Assembly: GCF_027409185.1 (NCBI RefSeq)
Contig: NC_084472.1
Span: 89,606,427 to 89,670,426, forward strand
Length of the DNA stretch: 64,000 nucleotides
Direction: 5' to 3'
DNA from: Cynocephalus volans
Taxonomy: Eukaryota; Chordata; Mammalia; Dermoptera; Cynocephalidae
Part shown: in pieces, positions 52,170 through 64,000 of the stretch
How positions within the stretch are numbered: position 1 is the first letter of the stretch
Layout: each line of letters begins with the position of its first letter
The notes under the pieces: generated by a model
Database searches by the model: none
Seen by the model: only the letters and a program-made list of their open reading frames with translations
What the model was told of the DNA's origin: nothing
Position numbers and translations under genes: made by a program

Positions 52170-53400
52170 TTTAAATGATAATATTATTATTTATCTTACA
52201 AGATTATCATGAAGAGAAGAGGTAAAGAATTTGAAATTCCCTAGATTCATACATGGGCTTATTATAACTTATCGTGCTTCATTGCTTTTTTCTAGCAAGC
52301 TTTTCTGCTGAATTTTCTGTTCAGCACTGTGTCCACCAGAGGGCAGATAAAGAAGGGGGCTGGAGATTTGAAAATGTAACTAGAGAACAGACTACTCATT
52401 TCCAGGCATTGTAAATACTTGTAACTTGTTCAAAGTCAGCTCAATAAGATTAATAAGAGTGGATACTTTAATGATTAGATGCTTAACTCACATCCCCTTC
52501 ACGTGAATTATATTCTTCCATAATTTATCAAATCCATTCCTGTAAATTTCCCGTAAGGCAAAAGTATACTTTTCTATTTTGGAAAGGAAAATAATTTATT
52601 TCTCAAATTTTCCTACTTATTGAACTTTCCACAGCACCTACTGATTATTGGGTACACAGGAATATCTCTCTAAACTTGGCAGTTTAATCAACTAAAGTCA
52701 TTGCCTGTTTTAAACACACTAACTGCTCAACATCTGTAACTGTAACACTGCAAAACAAACTTGAACTGTCCCAGGAGGGCAAGGGTGGGGTGCAGGGAAG
52801 GAGGACACTTTCTCTTGGATGTTCCCTTTAAAAAGAAGAGGAAATAAAATCCAGTAAGGAAATCCTATTTAATGTCTTTTAAAGCTGGAGGGCAGAAAGA
52901 TTTTTCCATTGCGGTAAATTACAATGACATTAAATCCTTCATATGTCACATGCTTTTCAACATTTCCCTGGCTCTTTTACCCAATTACTAAACTAACTTG
53001 CTCCGTAACTAATGTTCTACTTTTTCCAGATGTAACTGGCTGTGCTCCAACCCAGGCTGAGGTCACATGGCTAAATAGGTCTGACTGGTCTATCATGACC
53101 ATGCAGTATCACATGTTTCAGATCCCATTCCTAGCTCCCTGGAGGGGTAGGAGAGTCTAGTGCTGGAATCCTGACAGGAACACTCTAGAAAACTCCAGAA
53201 TTTCTCTAGCTAACGAATAACAGTCTTCCAACCTGCACAGGAAATAATTTTATAACCCAAACTTATATATAATGAACACATGAGCAGAGGAAGAGATAAG
53301 AACATAAAAGGACATCCCAAAGAAAAAGATTTTCTTAAGAAAATAAGGGAAGAAAAATAAGGAAGTAAAATTTCTACAGTAAAGATTTGTCTCCATAACT
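52170..53400. other. Unique intergenic sequence
   Basis: Between the SINE at 52.1 kb and the zinc-finger pseudogene. No open frame of note (longest about 78 aa) and no repeat recognised. Confidence 0.5.
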
Positions 53401-53499
53401 CTCCCCCAAGCTCTGATGGGAAAAGAACTTTCTGAAAAAAGTTTGCATCTTTTTAATGACTTTGCTCCATCTGCTACTCGTGGTCGCCCTGAGTCTACA

Positions 53500-54908
<1,409 letters not shown>

Positions 54909-57040
54909 ATGGATTCAGCAGATGGTTTTCATCAGACAGGCTTCCCAGGTGACACAAAAGCCTTCTTCACAGAACCTTCTCTAGAGGGAAACAGCTACCC
55001 CCACCCTCTGGCTGCTGCCCTGTACATCATGGGCAAGCTCCCCCACTCCTTTGACCTTGTCACTTAGCATAAAAGATCATTACCACCCTACAATTCCACC
55101 TCACACTACTGCCAGGCCACAAACATACTTGACTTTTTATTTCCCGGGCTTGGAGGATTAGGAAGGCTTCCTAGAGGAAGTGACACCTACAATCCCGCTG
55201 AACTAAAGGAGCAGGAGCCAGCCAGGCCAGAGAGCTCTCTAGGGAGAGAGAACAGCACATGCAAAGGTGTTGCCATGAGCAAGAACATGATGCATTTGGG
55301 GAACTGGAATAAGCACAGTGTGGCTGGAACAGAGTTGGGAGGTAGCAGAAGACAAGGCTAGGGAAACAAGCAGAGGTCCTTCAGTTTTTGCTCCTTAAAG
55401 TGTAGTGCATACACCAGCAGCATTGGCATTACCAGGGCGCTTGTTGGAAATGCAGAATTGCAGGCCTCATTCCAGATTTATTGAATCAGAATCTGCATTT
55501 TAAGATCCTCAGGGGATTTGATGCACAGCTAAGATTGACAAGCTTCTGAAAGATTAAGCAGGAATTACATAGGACTTGTGATTTCGAAAAATCATTCTTA
55601 CTGTGAAGTGGGTAAGTTAGCAGAGAGCAATATAGGACTGAAGGAGGCCAACTTGAGGCTGGTGCAACTGTCCTGGCAAGAGATGACATCCACCCTGACT
55701 GGGTAGTGGGGATGAGGAGTGGAGGGAAGAGGCCAGATTTGATAGGCAACAGGAAAAAGCTTTGGAGGAACCTGGCAGCTAAGGCTGCCTGGGGCAGCCC
55801 TGGAATTTCTCCCGAGTGCAGGGCCTCTGGCGACTGAGACTGGGTGGGGCTGTGGAGCTGGCAGCGAGTGCAGCAGGGTGAGGGAAGGCAGTATCAGTGG
55901 GTGTGGGAAAGCAAGAGCCTCAAAAATGAGAGTCCCTCTGTGTCTGCACATGTTGCCTAATGCAGAATGTGAGCAAACTGGTTTCTTCACATGCTTAACA
56001 TGTGTACCACTGGGACATGATGCTCCACTACCCCTGCAGCAGGGCGCTGGTGTCGCTGTTACTCCCATTACTCACCCTCCAGTTTTAACAAGCCACATGC
56101 AAATCAGGAAGTCTGCCTAGAGTTCTTGGGGGGAAATCCAGCAGCCTTAGTACTGAGCAAAGCCAATTTCAGTCAGAGAAATTTGAGAGCCAAAACCATA
56201 TCCCTTCCCTTATCAAAAATCTCAACAAGAAAGAGTGGCTAAGAACTTAAATGCAAAATATATTTGTGGGGGAAACAAAAAGCAAACAAACCCTTCTTCT
56301 GGCCAAGAACACTGCTTAGAAGCCAATTTCATCTAGCAAGGCTTCCACAATTTGAACAAGTCAACAGTGCAAAGGAGTTAAGAATCCAGAGGAAAAATCT
56401 GGGTTTTTTTCTATACCAAACATATGATAATAAGTAAGGTGGGTCAATTTCCCAATTACCCATGCTGAGTGAAGTACGTTTAATATGAACCGACACATAT
56501 TTCAGGATCTACTCTAGGATACAGTCGTGAAAGACCGGCCAGGGCTGGGGTGGATGTGGGGGTTACCTTTGCCAATCTCATATTCCACAGGCTCCAGGCT
56601 AACCTGGAGCAGAGGTTTCCGAGCACTGGGCTCCTATATTGCTTTGCTGATTAGACCTAGAACTGTCTCTGTGCTGGGAACCTTAGGAGAGTCCTCTCTA
56701 GTCAGATCACAGCTGCAGCCACTCTCCACAAATAAGGAGGGGGCTGGAGGCTGAGGAATGGGCAGGGTGCTCTGGGCCTGACCAAGCTAACAGGCCCATG
56801 GCCCTCATCTGCCAAGGTGCTGCCAGATTCTGCCCTCTATCCACTTGTTCTGCACCAGCAACTAGGAACAGACTGGCAGGCTTCTCTTCCATTTATGCTG
56901 CTGCAAAAAGAAACAGCAACTGGAAATATGGATGAAAACATTAAAAGGAAATTCCAGAGTCTCTGGCATTTAACTTCCTTCCTCTGTTAAAATTGCAAAC
57001 AGGTATCTTTACAATGGAAAGTTTAGCTGCACTGAGGATT
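54909..57040. other. Intergenic, mostly unrecognised
   Basis: Contains the MER20-like relic at 55.4 kb and an L2-like stretch at about 55.6-55.8 kb. The rest gives short frames only, with no match I can name. Confidence 0.4.
55385..55545 (+). mobile_element. MER20-related hAT transposon
   Basis: AAAGTGTAGTGCATACACCA, CTTGTTGGAAATGCAGAATT and GAATCAGAATCTGCATTTTA match the reverse-oriented form of this transposon group. Confidence 0.55.
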
Positions 57041-57060
57041 GGCTAATTAAGAAAACTTTC

Positions 57061-57234
57061 TTTTTTATTTATTTTTAAAAGATGACTGGTAAGGGGATCT
57101 TAACCCTTGACTTGGGGTTGTCAGCACCGTGCTCTCCCAAGTGAGCCAACCGGCCACCCCTATACAGGGATCCGAACCCGTGGCCCTGGTGTCGTCAGCA
57201 CCACACTCTCCCAAGTGAGCCACGGGCCAGCCCT
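57061..57234 (-). mobile_element. Dimeric tRNA(Ile)-derived SINE (CYN dimer)
   Basis: Two tRNA-like units in tandem with a T-rich left end. A perfect 18-bp duplication, CTAATTAAGAAAACTTTC, flanks it (57,043-57,060 and 57,235-57,252). Intact flanks mark it as one of the younger insertions. Confidence 0.88.
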
Positions 57235-57385
57235 CTAATTAAGAAAACTTTCAACAGTGACTGAGCTCTCAGGATGCTCAAGGCATGGGGCATCTCACAC
57301 CATGGAGGGGTAGGGACAGCAAAAAAGATGACCCAGGCACAGAGAGGCCCTGGAGTCAGAAAATCTGGCTCAGCCACTTACTAGG

Positions 57386-57791
57386 TGATGGTGTTTTGGA
57401 TGTGTTGTCCCCTCCAAAACTCATGTGGAAATTTGATCTCCAGGGTGGCAGTGTTGGAAACTGATTGAGTCATGGGGGTGGATCCCTCATGAATGGATTA
57501 ATGCTCTCTCTGGGGGAGGGGGGATTAATGAGTGAGTTCTTGCTCTGTTAGTTCCCACGAGAGCTCGTTGTTTAGAAGACCCTGACACCTTCTCTCTCTC
57601 TTGCTTCCTCTCACCATGTGATCTGCTTGTACCTGCCAGCTGCCTGCCACTTTTCCACCATGAGTAGAAACTGCCTGAGGCCTATGCCAGATGCAGCTGT
57701 CCCAGAATCATAAGCCAAATAAACCTCTCTTCTTTATAAATTACCCAGTCTCAGGTATTTCTGTTATAGCAACACAAAATGGACTAATACA
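57386..57791 (+). mobile_element. Solo MaLR LTR (MST-like), inserted in a MIR
   Basis: Same family as the LTR at 48.8-49.3 kb but on the opposite strand. It starts TGATGGTGTTTTGGATGTGT and ends GGACTAATACA. A perfect 5-bp duplication CTAGG flanks it (57,381-57,385 and 57,792-57,796). MIR sequence continues on both sides. Confidence 0.85.
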
Positions 57792-58849
57792 CTAGGCATC
57801 TGACCTTGGACAAGTTAGCTGATCTCTCCAAGCCTTGATTTTCTCATCCATAACAAGGAGATAATACTTAACTGAAAAGGGGAAGTAATCAGAAGCTCCC
57901 TGAGCTTTCCATGCCAATCACCACAGATCTACCTACATCTAACCCACCTTCTCCATCTCCTCTCCTGTTGCAATGGACGTGTCCTACTGACGGCTGGCCT
58001 CTCCACTTAACTTGTGTTCTAACCCTCTCCGAAGAGAGTCTTCTCCTCTTTCCTAAATCACCATTCTCTCTTGACAGGATCAGTCTCATCAGCATGTCAT
58101 TATGCTCTAGTATCTTCCATCTTAAACAACCACTACCTGCAAGCAAAAAAAAAAATACAACCTCTCAACCTCATATCTTTCTCCAGTTACAATCTGTTCA
58201 TCTGATTTCCCTCATGGCAAAGAAAAGTGGTCTACCCTTCTTTCTGACTTCCTGGGAGTTCATGCCTCAACTCCAAATAAGCTTCTGTCCTCCCGACTCT
58301 GCTGGGATGGTAATTGTCAAGGATGCCATCACGCTGAATTCAGCAGACTTTCTTTTGTCCCTGCCTATTCCACCTTTCAAAAGCATATGACGTAATTGAT
58401 GCCCCTTCCCTCCTTCCTGAAACACTTTTCTCTACTGACTTCAGGGATGCCACACTCTTGGTTTTCTGCCTTCCTCGAAGGCAAGTAATTCTCGATCACT
58501 GTTGCTGACTCCTTAACTGCCATTTAAATATCAGAGCACCCCCAGACCTTTTGGGGGCACTACTCTATTTCCTACCCACATGTCTTCCCCAGGTTACATG
58601 ATAAAGTCCCACAGCTTTAAACACCTTCTCTGAGGATTCTCCTGTTCTCTCCAGCTTGCTGTCTTCTGAGCTGCAGATTCAATATGTGTCTTCACTTGGT
58701 TGTCTAACAGGAACCTCAAATGAAAACTCTTCAGATCAAAGCTCTTGATTCCCTCCTTCTAAATCTATGTGCCTGAGTCTTCCCTATCTACAGCTCCATG
58801 ATCTACCCGCTATGCTTACCAAACCCTCCCTTTTCCTGATTCCCCACAG

Positions 58850-59700
58850 GCAGTAGTTCTACATCCAAATTGCTTTCAAATTCACTTTCTACCTCCACTG
58901 CCACCAACCTGGTTCCAGCTGCCGTCATATGCTATACTGTCCTTATCTGGTCTCCATGCTTCAACCTTTATCCCTCTGCAACTGCTTCCAGAGCAGCCAG
59001 GAGCTGTCTTCCAAAAGGGTAATTCAGAGAATGTTGCTCGCCTCAAAAACCCTTCAGTGGTTTCCTCCTGAGCCTAGAGTAAAATTAAGATTGCTTTCAG
59101 GGATACAAGGCCTGGTAATCTGGTCCTACTTCTCTAACTTCTTTTGATTCTGCTCTTTCCCTTGCTTACAGTGCTTTAGCCACATTGGCCTCCTTCCAGT
59201 TTATTGAATATATCGAGCTCTTTCTCACCCCAGGACATTTGCACTCACTATTTGTTCTATTTGAAAACTTTCCCCAAAGTTTTGCAAGACTGGTTCCTGT
59301 TCATTCTTCAGGTTATCACCCCAAATGTCACCTCCTCAAACAGACCTTCTCTGACCACAACACATAAAAACGGGCACTATCATTGTTGACCTGCTCAATT
59401 ATCCAGCTCTGAAAGCACTCATTATTGGCCTTCTTGCCTTGAGAGGTAATAAATTTTCTGTCTTGTACAAAGCCAAAAAAAAAAAAAAAAAGGCACTATC
59501 AATACAATTGTTTTCTCCAAAGCATCCATTACAATCTGTAATTGTTCATTTGCTTTCTTATTTACTGTCTATCTCTCTCCATTAGAAAGTGAGCTTCTTG
59601 GGGGCAAGGATCTTGATCTGCTGTGCTCACTGCAGTATCCCCATAGCATAGAGAAGAGCCTGGCACTTAGCTGACAGTAAACAGATAATTGTGGATTGAT
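58850..59700 (+). mobile_element. L2 3' end with a small retroposed insert
   Basis: L2-type sense text: CATTCTTCAGGTTATCACCC, CAAATGTCACCTCCTCAAAC, CTTCTCTGACCAC, then after an insertion CTTGGGGGCAAGGATCTTG and CCTGGCACTTAGCTGACAGT. The insert 59,383-59,491 splits it (separate entry). Confidence 0.65.
59383..59491 (+). mobile_element. Short retroposed transcript end with poly(A)
   Basis: About 90 bp of unidentified sequence carries AATAAA (in GGTAATAAATTTTC) about 25 bases before an 18-base A-run. It is flanked by GGCACTATCA on both sides (59,373-59,382 and 59,492-59,501). It is therefore a 3'-end fragment of an RNA inserted by L1 machinery into an L2. The source RNA is not recognised. Confidence 0.65.
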
Positions 59701-59908
59701 CACCGGCCTAACAGCGGTTTTGTGAGAAATTTAAATGAAAACATAAAGAATGCACCATAGTGTACTGCCCATAGCAAATCCACAATGCCTGTAGCTATTA
59801 TTATCTCCTGGATAATAGGTTATGTCCATTCCTGGAAGTTCTAAGGGATCTCATGAACCTGCAAAATACCTGTGACCTAGCTTTGGCAAATATTCCTAAC
59901 ATATAATA

Positions 59909-59988
59909 TAAGGGTACTTCAAAAAGTTCATGGAAAAACAGAATTAAAAGATAATACGCATCTTTCCATGAACTTTCTGAAGACCCCT
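59909..59988. mobile_element. Mariner-like MITE copy 3, best preserved
   Basis: Ends GGTACTTCAAAAAGTTCATG and CATGAACTTTCTGAAGACC are nearly perfect inverted repeats, bounded by TA on each side as expected for Tc1/mariner target choice. The centre carries GAATTAAAAG, the complement of TTTTAATTC in the other copies. Confidence 0.7.
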
Positions 59989-60949
59989 CATAGTGGCTGG
60001 TTCCACCGAGCTTTTGGTCTTTGATGGATGTGGGGTTGCTAGCATCTTCTTTAATTTTTGATAAGTCATTAAACCAGAATAAAACTCTCTGAAGTGGTAT
60101 TAGCCACTGCTATGATAAAAAAAAGCCGTTAGATGGAATCCAAACAATTTGTATGGAAGCTCAGAGACAGAACGCCTGGCACCAAGCAGTCCACGGTTTG
60201 TCAGGAAGTTCATCAAAAGTACACAAGAAGGAAGAGTGATCTATAGAACAAGGTTGAGAATTCAGTCTCTGGAACCAGATGGCTAGCCATGGTTCTGTCC
60301 AGGTGTGTGACATTGATCTAATTATTTGTGTGCTTTGATTTCCTCTATGAACTGGGGATAAAAGCAGCATTTGGCTTAAAAGGCTGTAAATACCAAATGG
60401 GTTAATCTATATAAAATGTGCCTGGCATGCAGCAACATTCCATACATTATAGTTATATTATTCCAAGTAGCCTAAAAATGGAGAGTAGGGCAAAAATATT
60501 TATCTACCAAATGCCAAATATACTTAAAAGAAAACTGCTTTTCCAAGTTTAGATATAAAATGAGGGTGTGTCATGGCCGGGACCAGGAGGGAGGGGCCCA
60601 ACTGAGCTCTGAGGGCAGTAAGGCTACTGCTTAGATGGGGCTCCCCTGAGGCCTCCAAGCTCAGGCTCTACTGGGAGACTTCGGCTCTCAGGGCAGTTAC
60701 TGAAAGAAGCTTAATATGCAGAGGGCCTGGATGGAAGAAAGGACTGCTTCACAGTCTGGCAAACAACCGTCTTATAGTTTGTTTTCTATTTTGGCTGGAG
60801 AGCAGGGTTTGAGACAGAGACCAATGGGCTTTTGAGGAGCCATTCTGATTTGTGGGAAGAAGCATCATAGTATATCTAGCGCTGTTGAGCAGGCGCTGAC
60901 CCCAAACAGTGCAAATGAAAGTTAAGAATTAAAAACAGTATTTAGGAAT

Positions 60950-61855
60950 TAATATACAGAATATATAAAGAGCTTCTTCAGCTCAATAACACAAAAACCC
61001 CAAACAACCCAATTTAATAATGGGCAAAAGATGTGAATAGACATTTCTCCAAAGAAGATATACAAATGGCCATCAAGCATATGAAAAGATGCTCAATATC
61101 ACTTATCATCAAGGAAATGTAAAACAAAACCACAACGGGACACCACTTCACACTCACTAGGATGGCTATTATAAAAAAGACAGAAAACAAGTGCTAGTGT
61201 GGATGTGGAGAATTCGGAACCCCTGTGCATTGCTGGTGGAAATGTAAAGTGGTGTAGTCACTGTGGAAAACAGTATGGCATTTCCTAAAAAAAAAAAAAA
61301 AAATTAAACATAGAATTACTATACAATACAGCAATTCCACTTCTGGGGATATACCCAAAAGAACTGAAAGCAGGGATATTTGCACATCAATGTTTGTAGT
61401 AGCATTATTCACAATAACCAAAAAGTAGGAACTCAAGTGTCTGTCAATGGATGAATGGATAAACAAAATGTGGCACATAAATACAATGAAATATTATTCA
61501 GCCCTACAAATGAAGGAAATTACGATACATGCTACAACATGGATAAACAATGAGGACTTTATGTTAAATAAAATAGGCCAGTCACAATAGAACAAACACT
61601 GTATGATTCCACTTACATGAGGTACCTAGAGTAGAGAAATTCATAGAGACAGAGTAGAATGATGGTTGTCAGGGGGTGAGGGAAGGGGAGAATGGACAGT
61701 TATTGTTTAATGGGTACAGAGTTTCTGTTTTGCAAGATGAAAAGAGTTTTGTGGATGGATGGTAGTAATGACAATGTGAGTGTACTTAATGCTACTGAAC
61801 TGTACATTTTAAAATGGTTAAGAAGGTAACTTTATGTGTATTTCAACATAATTTT
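60950..61855 (+). mobile_element. L1 3' end fragment
   Basis: Sense L1 ORF2 end and 3' UTR: AACAACCCAATTTAATAATG, CACTAGGATGGCTATTATAA, ATGGATAAACAAAATGTGG, to GTACATTTTAAAATGG. An internal A-run lies at 61,288-61,303. A SINE follows at 61,857. Confidence 0.75.
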
Positions 61856-61856
61856 T

Positions 61857-61951
61857 ATTGTTTTTGGTGACTGGCAGGTATGGGATCCAAACTCTTGACC
61901 TTGGTGTTATAACACTGTGCTCTAATCAACAGAGCTAACTGGCTAGTCCCC
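61857..61951 (-). mobile_element. tRNA(Ile)-derived SINE, CYN-like monomer
   Basis: Minus-strand tRNA-like body. Flanks TTCAACATAATTTTT (61,842-61,856) and TTCAAAATAATTTTT (61,952-61,966) differ by one base. It inserted in the end of an L1 3' UTR. Confidence 0.8.
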
Positions 61952-61969
61952 TTCAAAATAATTTTTTTA

Positions 61970-62800
61970 AAAACTCAGTATTCACTATCAACCTTATTGC
62001 AAGAGAAGCTTTCTTAAAATTTCAAGTATTTGTTCAAAAGGTTTATTTAATGAACATCTACTAGTTTTGAAGCCCTGTGTTCAGTGCCAAGGAAGGGAAA
62101 AGAAAGATAATGCCTACTCTGGAGAACCTCACACTTCAGTCAGGGAGAAGAGGAAAAGGGAGGAAAAATGAGATGAGATAAGGACTAGGAGCCTTTATCA
62201 GAGATACTTGCACAGGGCTGGGGCTTTAGAGGAAGAAAGCAAACATCACCACACTAAACATAATATTTAAAGCGGGAGGAAGATGGATTTAAACACAACA
62301 GGCTTGGAAGAAATTGGAGATGATTAATTATTACCTATGGGGGAAAAAAGATCTTTAAAATAATACAGGGAGTAGCGTGGAAATAGAGAAAAGAGAGAAA
62401 AAGTTGGCTGCTATAAATGAAACATCTAAAATAGATGTATAGTAAGAGAGTTACTGAAATACATTAGAGGTAAATCCACCACAGACCCACCAATGGCAGC
62501 CAGTGTCTCCTGAAATGTAGCTGCTGAGCAAAGAAGTTGCATTCTCAGGAATTCCCTATTATTCACACCATGAATTTCTTCTCCACAACACATTAGGACT
62601 GCTGCCAGAGACAACCTGGTGGGAGGCTTGGGGCAGTGTCTATAAGTGTCAGAGCAGAACTGACACAGAGGAAGGAGACTTCAGAAGGGAAGGGAACAAC
62701 TGGGATGATTTGAGGCTGAGGGCCGCTCTTGCTCTTTGCTTGTGTGTATCACAGGCTGTCCCGAATATTTAACCTGGCATAAAAAGAGATGCTTCACTCA
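61970..62800. other. Intergenic, just downstream of the ACSL1 poly(A) site
   Basis: Purine-rich sequence without recognised repeat or gene. The boundary with the ACSL1 3' UTR at about 62,803 is set by the AATAAA position. Confidence 0.45.
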
Positions 62801-62817
62801 CTTGAAATGCAGAAATA

Positions 62818-62823
62818 TTTATT
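62818..62823 (-). terminator. Distal polyadenylation signal of ACSL1
   Basis: Minus-strand AATAAA, followed by ATTTCTGCATTTC. The cleavage site is expected about 10-20 bases further left, near 62,803. The position agrees with the remembered end of human ACSL1 mRNA. Confidence 0.75.
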
Positions 62824-63353
62824 TTGGTTTCCTTCATTGTTTTTGGAAATTCTGTTTTGGTTTATAAAACATACAAATAGCCAACACTTAAAAGCAAACA
62901 TTCAAAACCCCAATGTGACAAATTTTTGACTTTTTGTGCAATTAAGAATAATACATATTTGAAGTTAGGCTACCAAACAGTGTTATTACAATGACAATTC
63001 CTTAGTGCAAACCCTGTTGTGCTTGTATAATATATGTACTCTTATTTCCAGAAACAATTGCTTTAAATGTATAAATGACAGCTTAATTCAGTCAAATATG
63101 GCAAAGATTTGCAATAATGTGAAATGCTGTTAATTTCCCAAATTAACTTAAAAAAAAAAATCCCTTGAGAAGTTAATCCCAAGAAATGAGTTTTCCAGAT
63201 TTCTACATCCTAGAATTTTGGCTTGTCAAATACATTTCACAGAAATCAGGTAGCAGTATGATATAAGAACATGTGTTTATTACTGTCCATTTCAATAAGT
63301 ACCCAAGTATACCTACTCCCTTAATATTTTTAAAGACATGCTTTGCCTGAGAG

Positions 63354-63359
63354 TTTATT
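63354..63359 (-). terminator. Possible proximal polyadenylation signal of ACSL1
   Basis: A second minus-strand AATAAA, in the context CCCCAAAATAAACTCTC, lies about 535 bases upstream of the distal signal within the 3' UTR. It would give a shorter message if used. The hexamer is plain; use is unknown. Confidence 0.4.
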
Positions 63360-64000
63360 TTGGGGAAAAAAGCAAGTTAACTGCATCACAATCTTTTGAT
63401 ATGAAAACCACATTAAAAATCCATTGGCTGTTATTACAAAGAATGAGTGGTTCAGTGAAGATAAAGTGGATAGTTCTTCAGGTGTCACAGTTAGGCATGG
63501 TTGATCCAGGTAATTCTTTCTTGAAGTGCTTGTCTTCACTGTAGGATCTAAGGCAGATTTTTTAATAACCCCTGGGAAGGAACGGAGGGAGGGAATCAGG
63601 TCTGGCGACCAGAGTCTGAGGACATTCTGCTGTGTGTGAGGATCCATTTGCTCTGATGAGTTGCTGCCATTCATGTGAGACTCCGGATCTGCACTGTTCT
63701 AAGTTAGATCTATCCTTCGACTAGATCTATCCTTCAGAAACAGGAATGACAAGGAACTATGGAGAAGAGCATAGTTTCATAACCCTTATGAATCAGAAGG
63801 GCTGTGTGAGTGGGGAAGGGAAGGTGGCAGGGATTAAAAAAAAATCTCTGGTCCTCTTGCACCATTCTCCAGCCGGGACAGTTTTTGTTTTTAAAGGGAC
63901 AGCTTCCCTCCAGTGCACTGTACTCCTCAGAGCAGCAGACAACTGCAGCATTTGCAGCAAGTAGCAGACATCTCAGAAACAGCAAAGTCCTAACTCCTTG

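Larger units (their letters stand above)
62803..64000 (-). other. ACSL1: 3' UTR of ACSL1 (long-chain acyl-CoA synthetase 1), coding part beyond right edge
   Basis: This segment has no interspersed repeats. Read on the minus strand, it matches my memory of the human ACSL1 3' UTR along its length: the block around 63,900-63,990 (GAGATGTCTGCTACTTGCTG), the block at 63,338-63,420, and the last 150 bases before the poly(A) site. No protein is encoded; the stop codon lies right of 64,000. ACSL1 activates long-chain fatty acids with CoA at mitochondrial and ER membranes. Human synteny supports the call, since ACSL1 lies upstream of CENPU on the same strand. Confidence 0.85.

Overview
The window is mammalian nuclear DNA: AT-rich, intron-dominated and packed with L1, MIR, L2, MaLR and hAT relics. 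Fifteen young tRNA(Ile)-derived SINE insertions, several of them dimers, mostly have clear target-site duplications. They match what I know of the CYN SINE family of colugos (Dermoptera), so the best guess is a flying lemur (Galeopterus or Cynocephalus). This is inferred from repeat type only.

The left three quarters (to about 47.3 kb) is one minus-strand gene, CENPU, which encodes a subunit of the inner-kinetochore CENP-O/P/Q/U/R complex. Twelve coding exons can be placed to the base. They join in frame into 373 codons with no stop. The start codon lies in a CpG island at 47.24 kb with an E2F-like site and an inverted CCAAT box. The last coding exon lies beyond the left edge. Introns 4, 6 and 7 are swollen by retroelements, including a broken endogenous retrovirus (about 17.4-25.3 kb) in intron 6.

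From 47.7 to 62.8 kb is intergenic DNA holding two solo MaLR LTRs, a decayed C2H2 zinc-finger pseudogene with a poly(A) tail (about 53.5-54.9 kb), L2 and L1 pieces and more SINEs. From about 62.8 kb to the right edge is the minus-strand 3' UTR of a second gene, recognised as ACSL1. The order and orientation of CENPU and ACSL1 agree with human 4q35.1.

The most unusual content is a composite retrotransposon family. Two near full-length copies (27,043-28,664 plus; about 8,610-9,880 minus) join an L1 5'UTR-like head to a GC-rich variable tandem repeat and end in poly(A). One copy has a perfect 16-bp target duplication. A third, truncated relative (33,842-34,519) has a different 3' end. The layout resembles SVA-type elements of apes but appears to have arisen independently.
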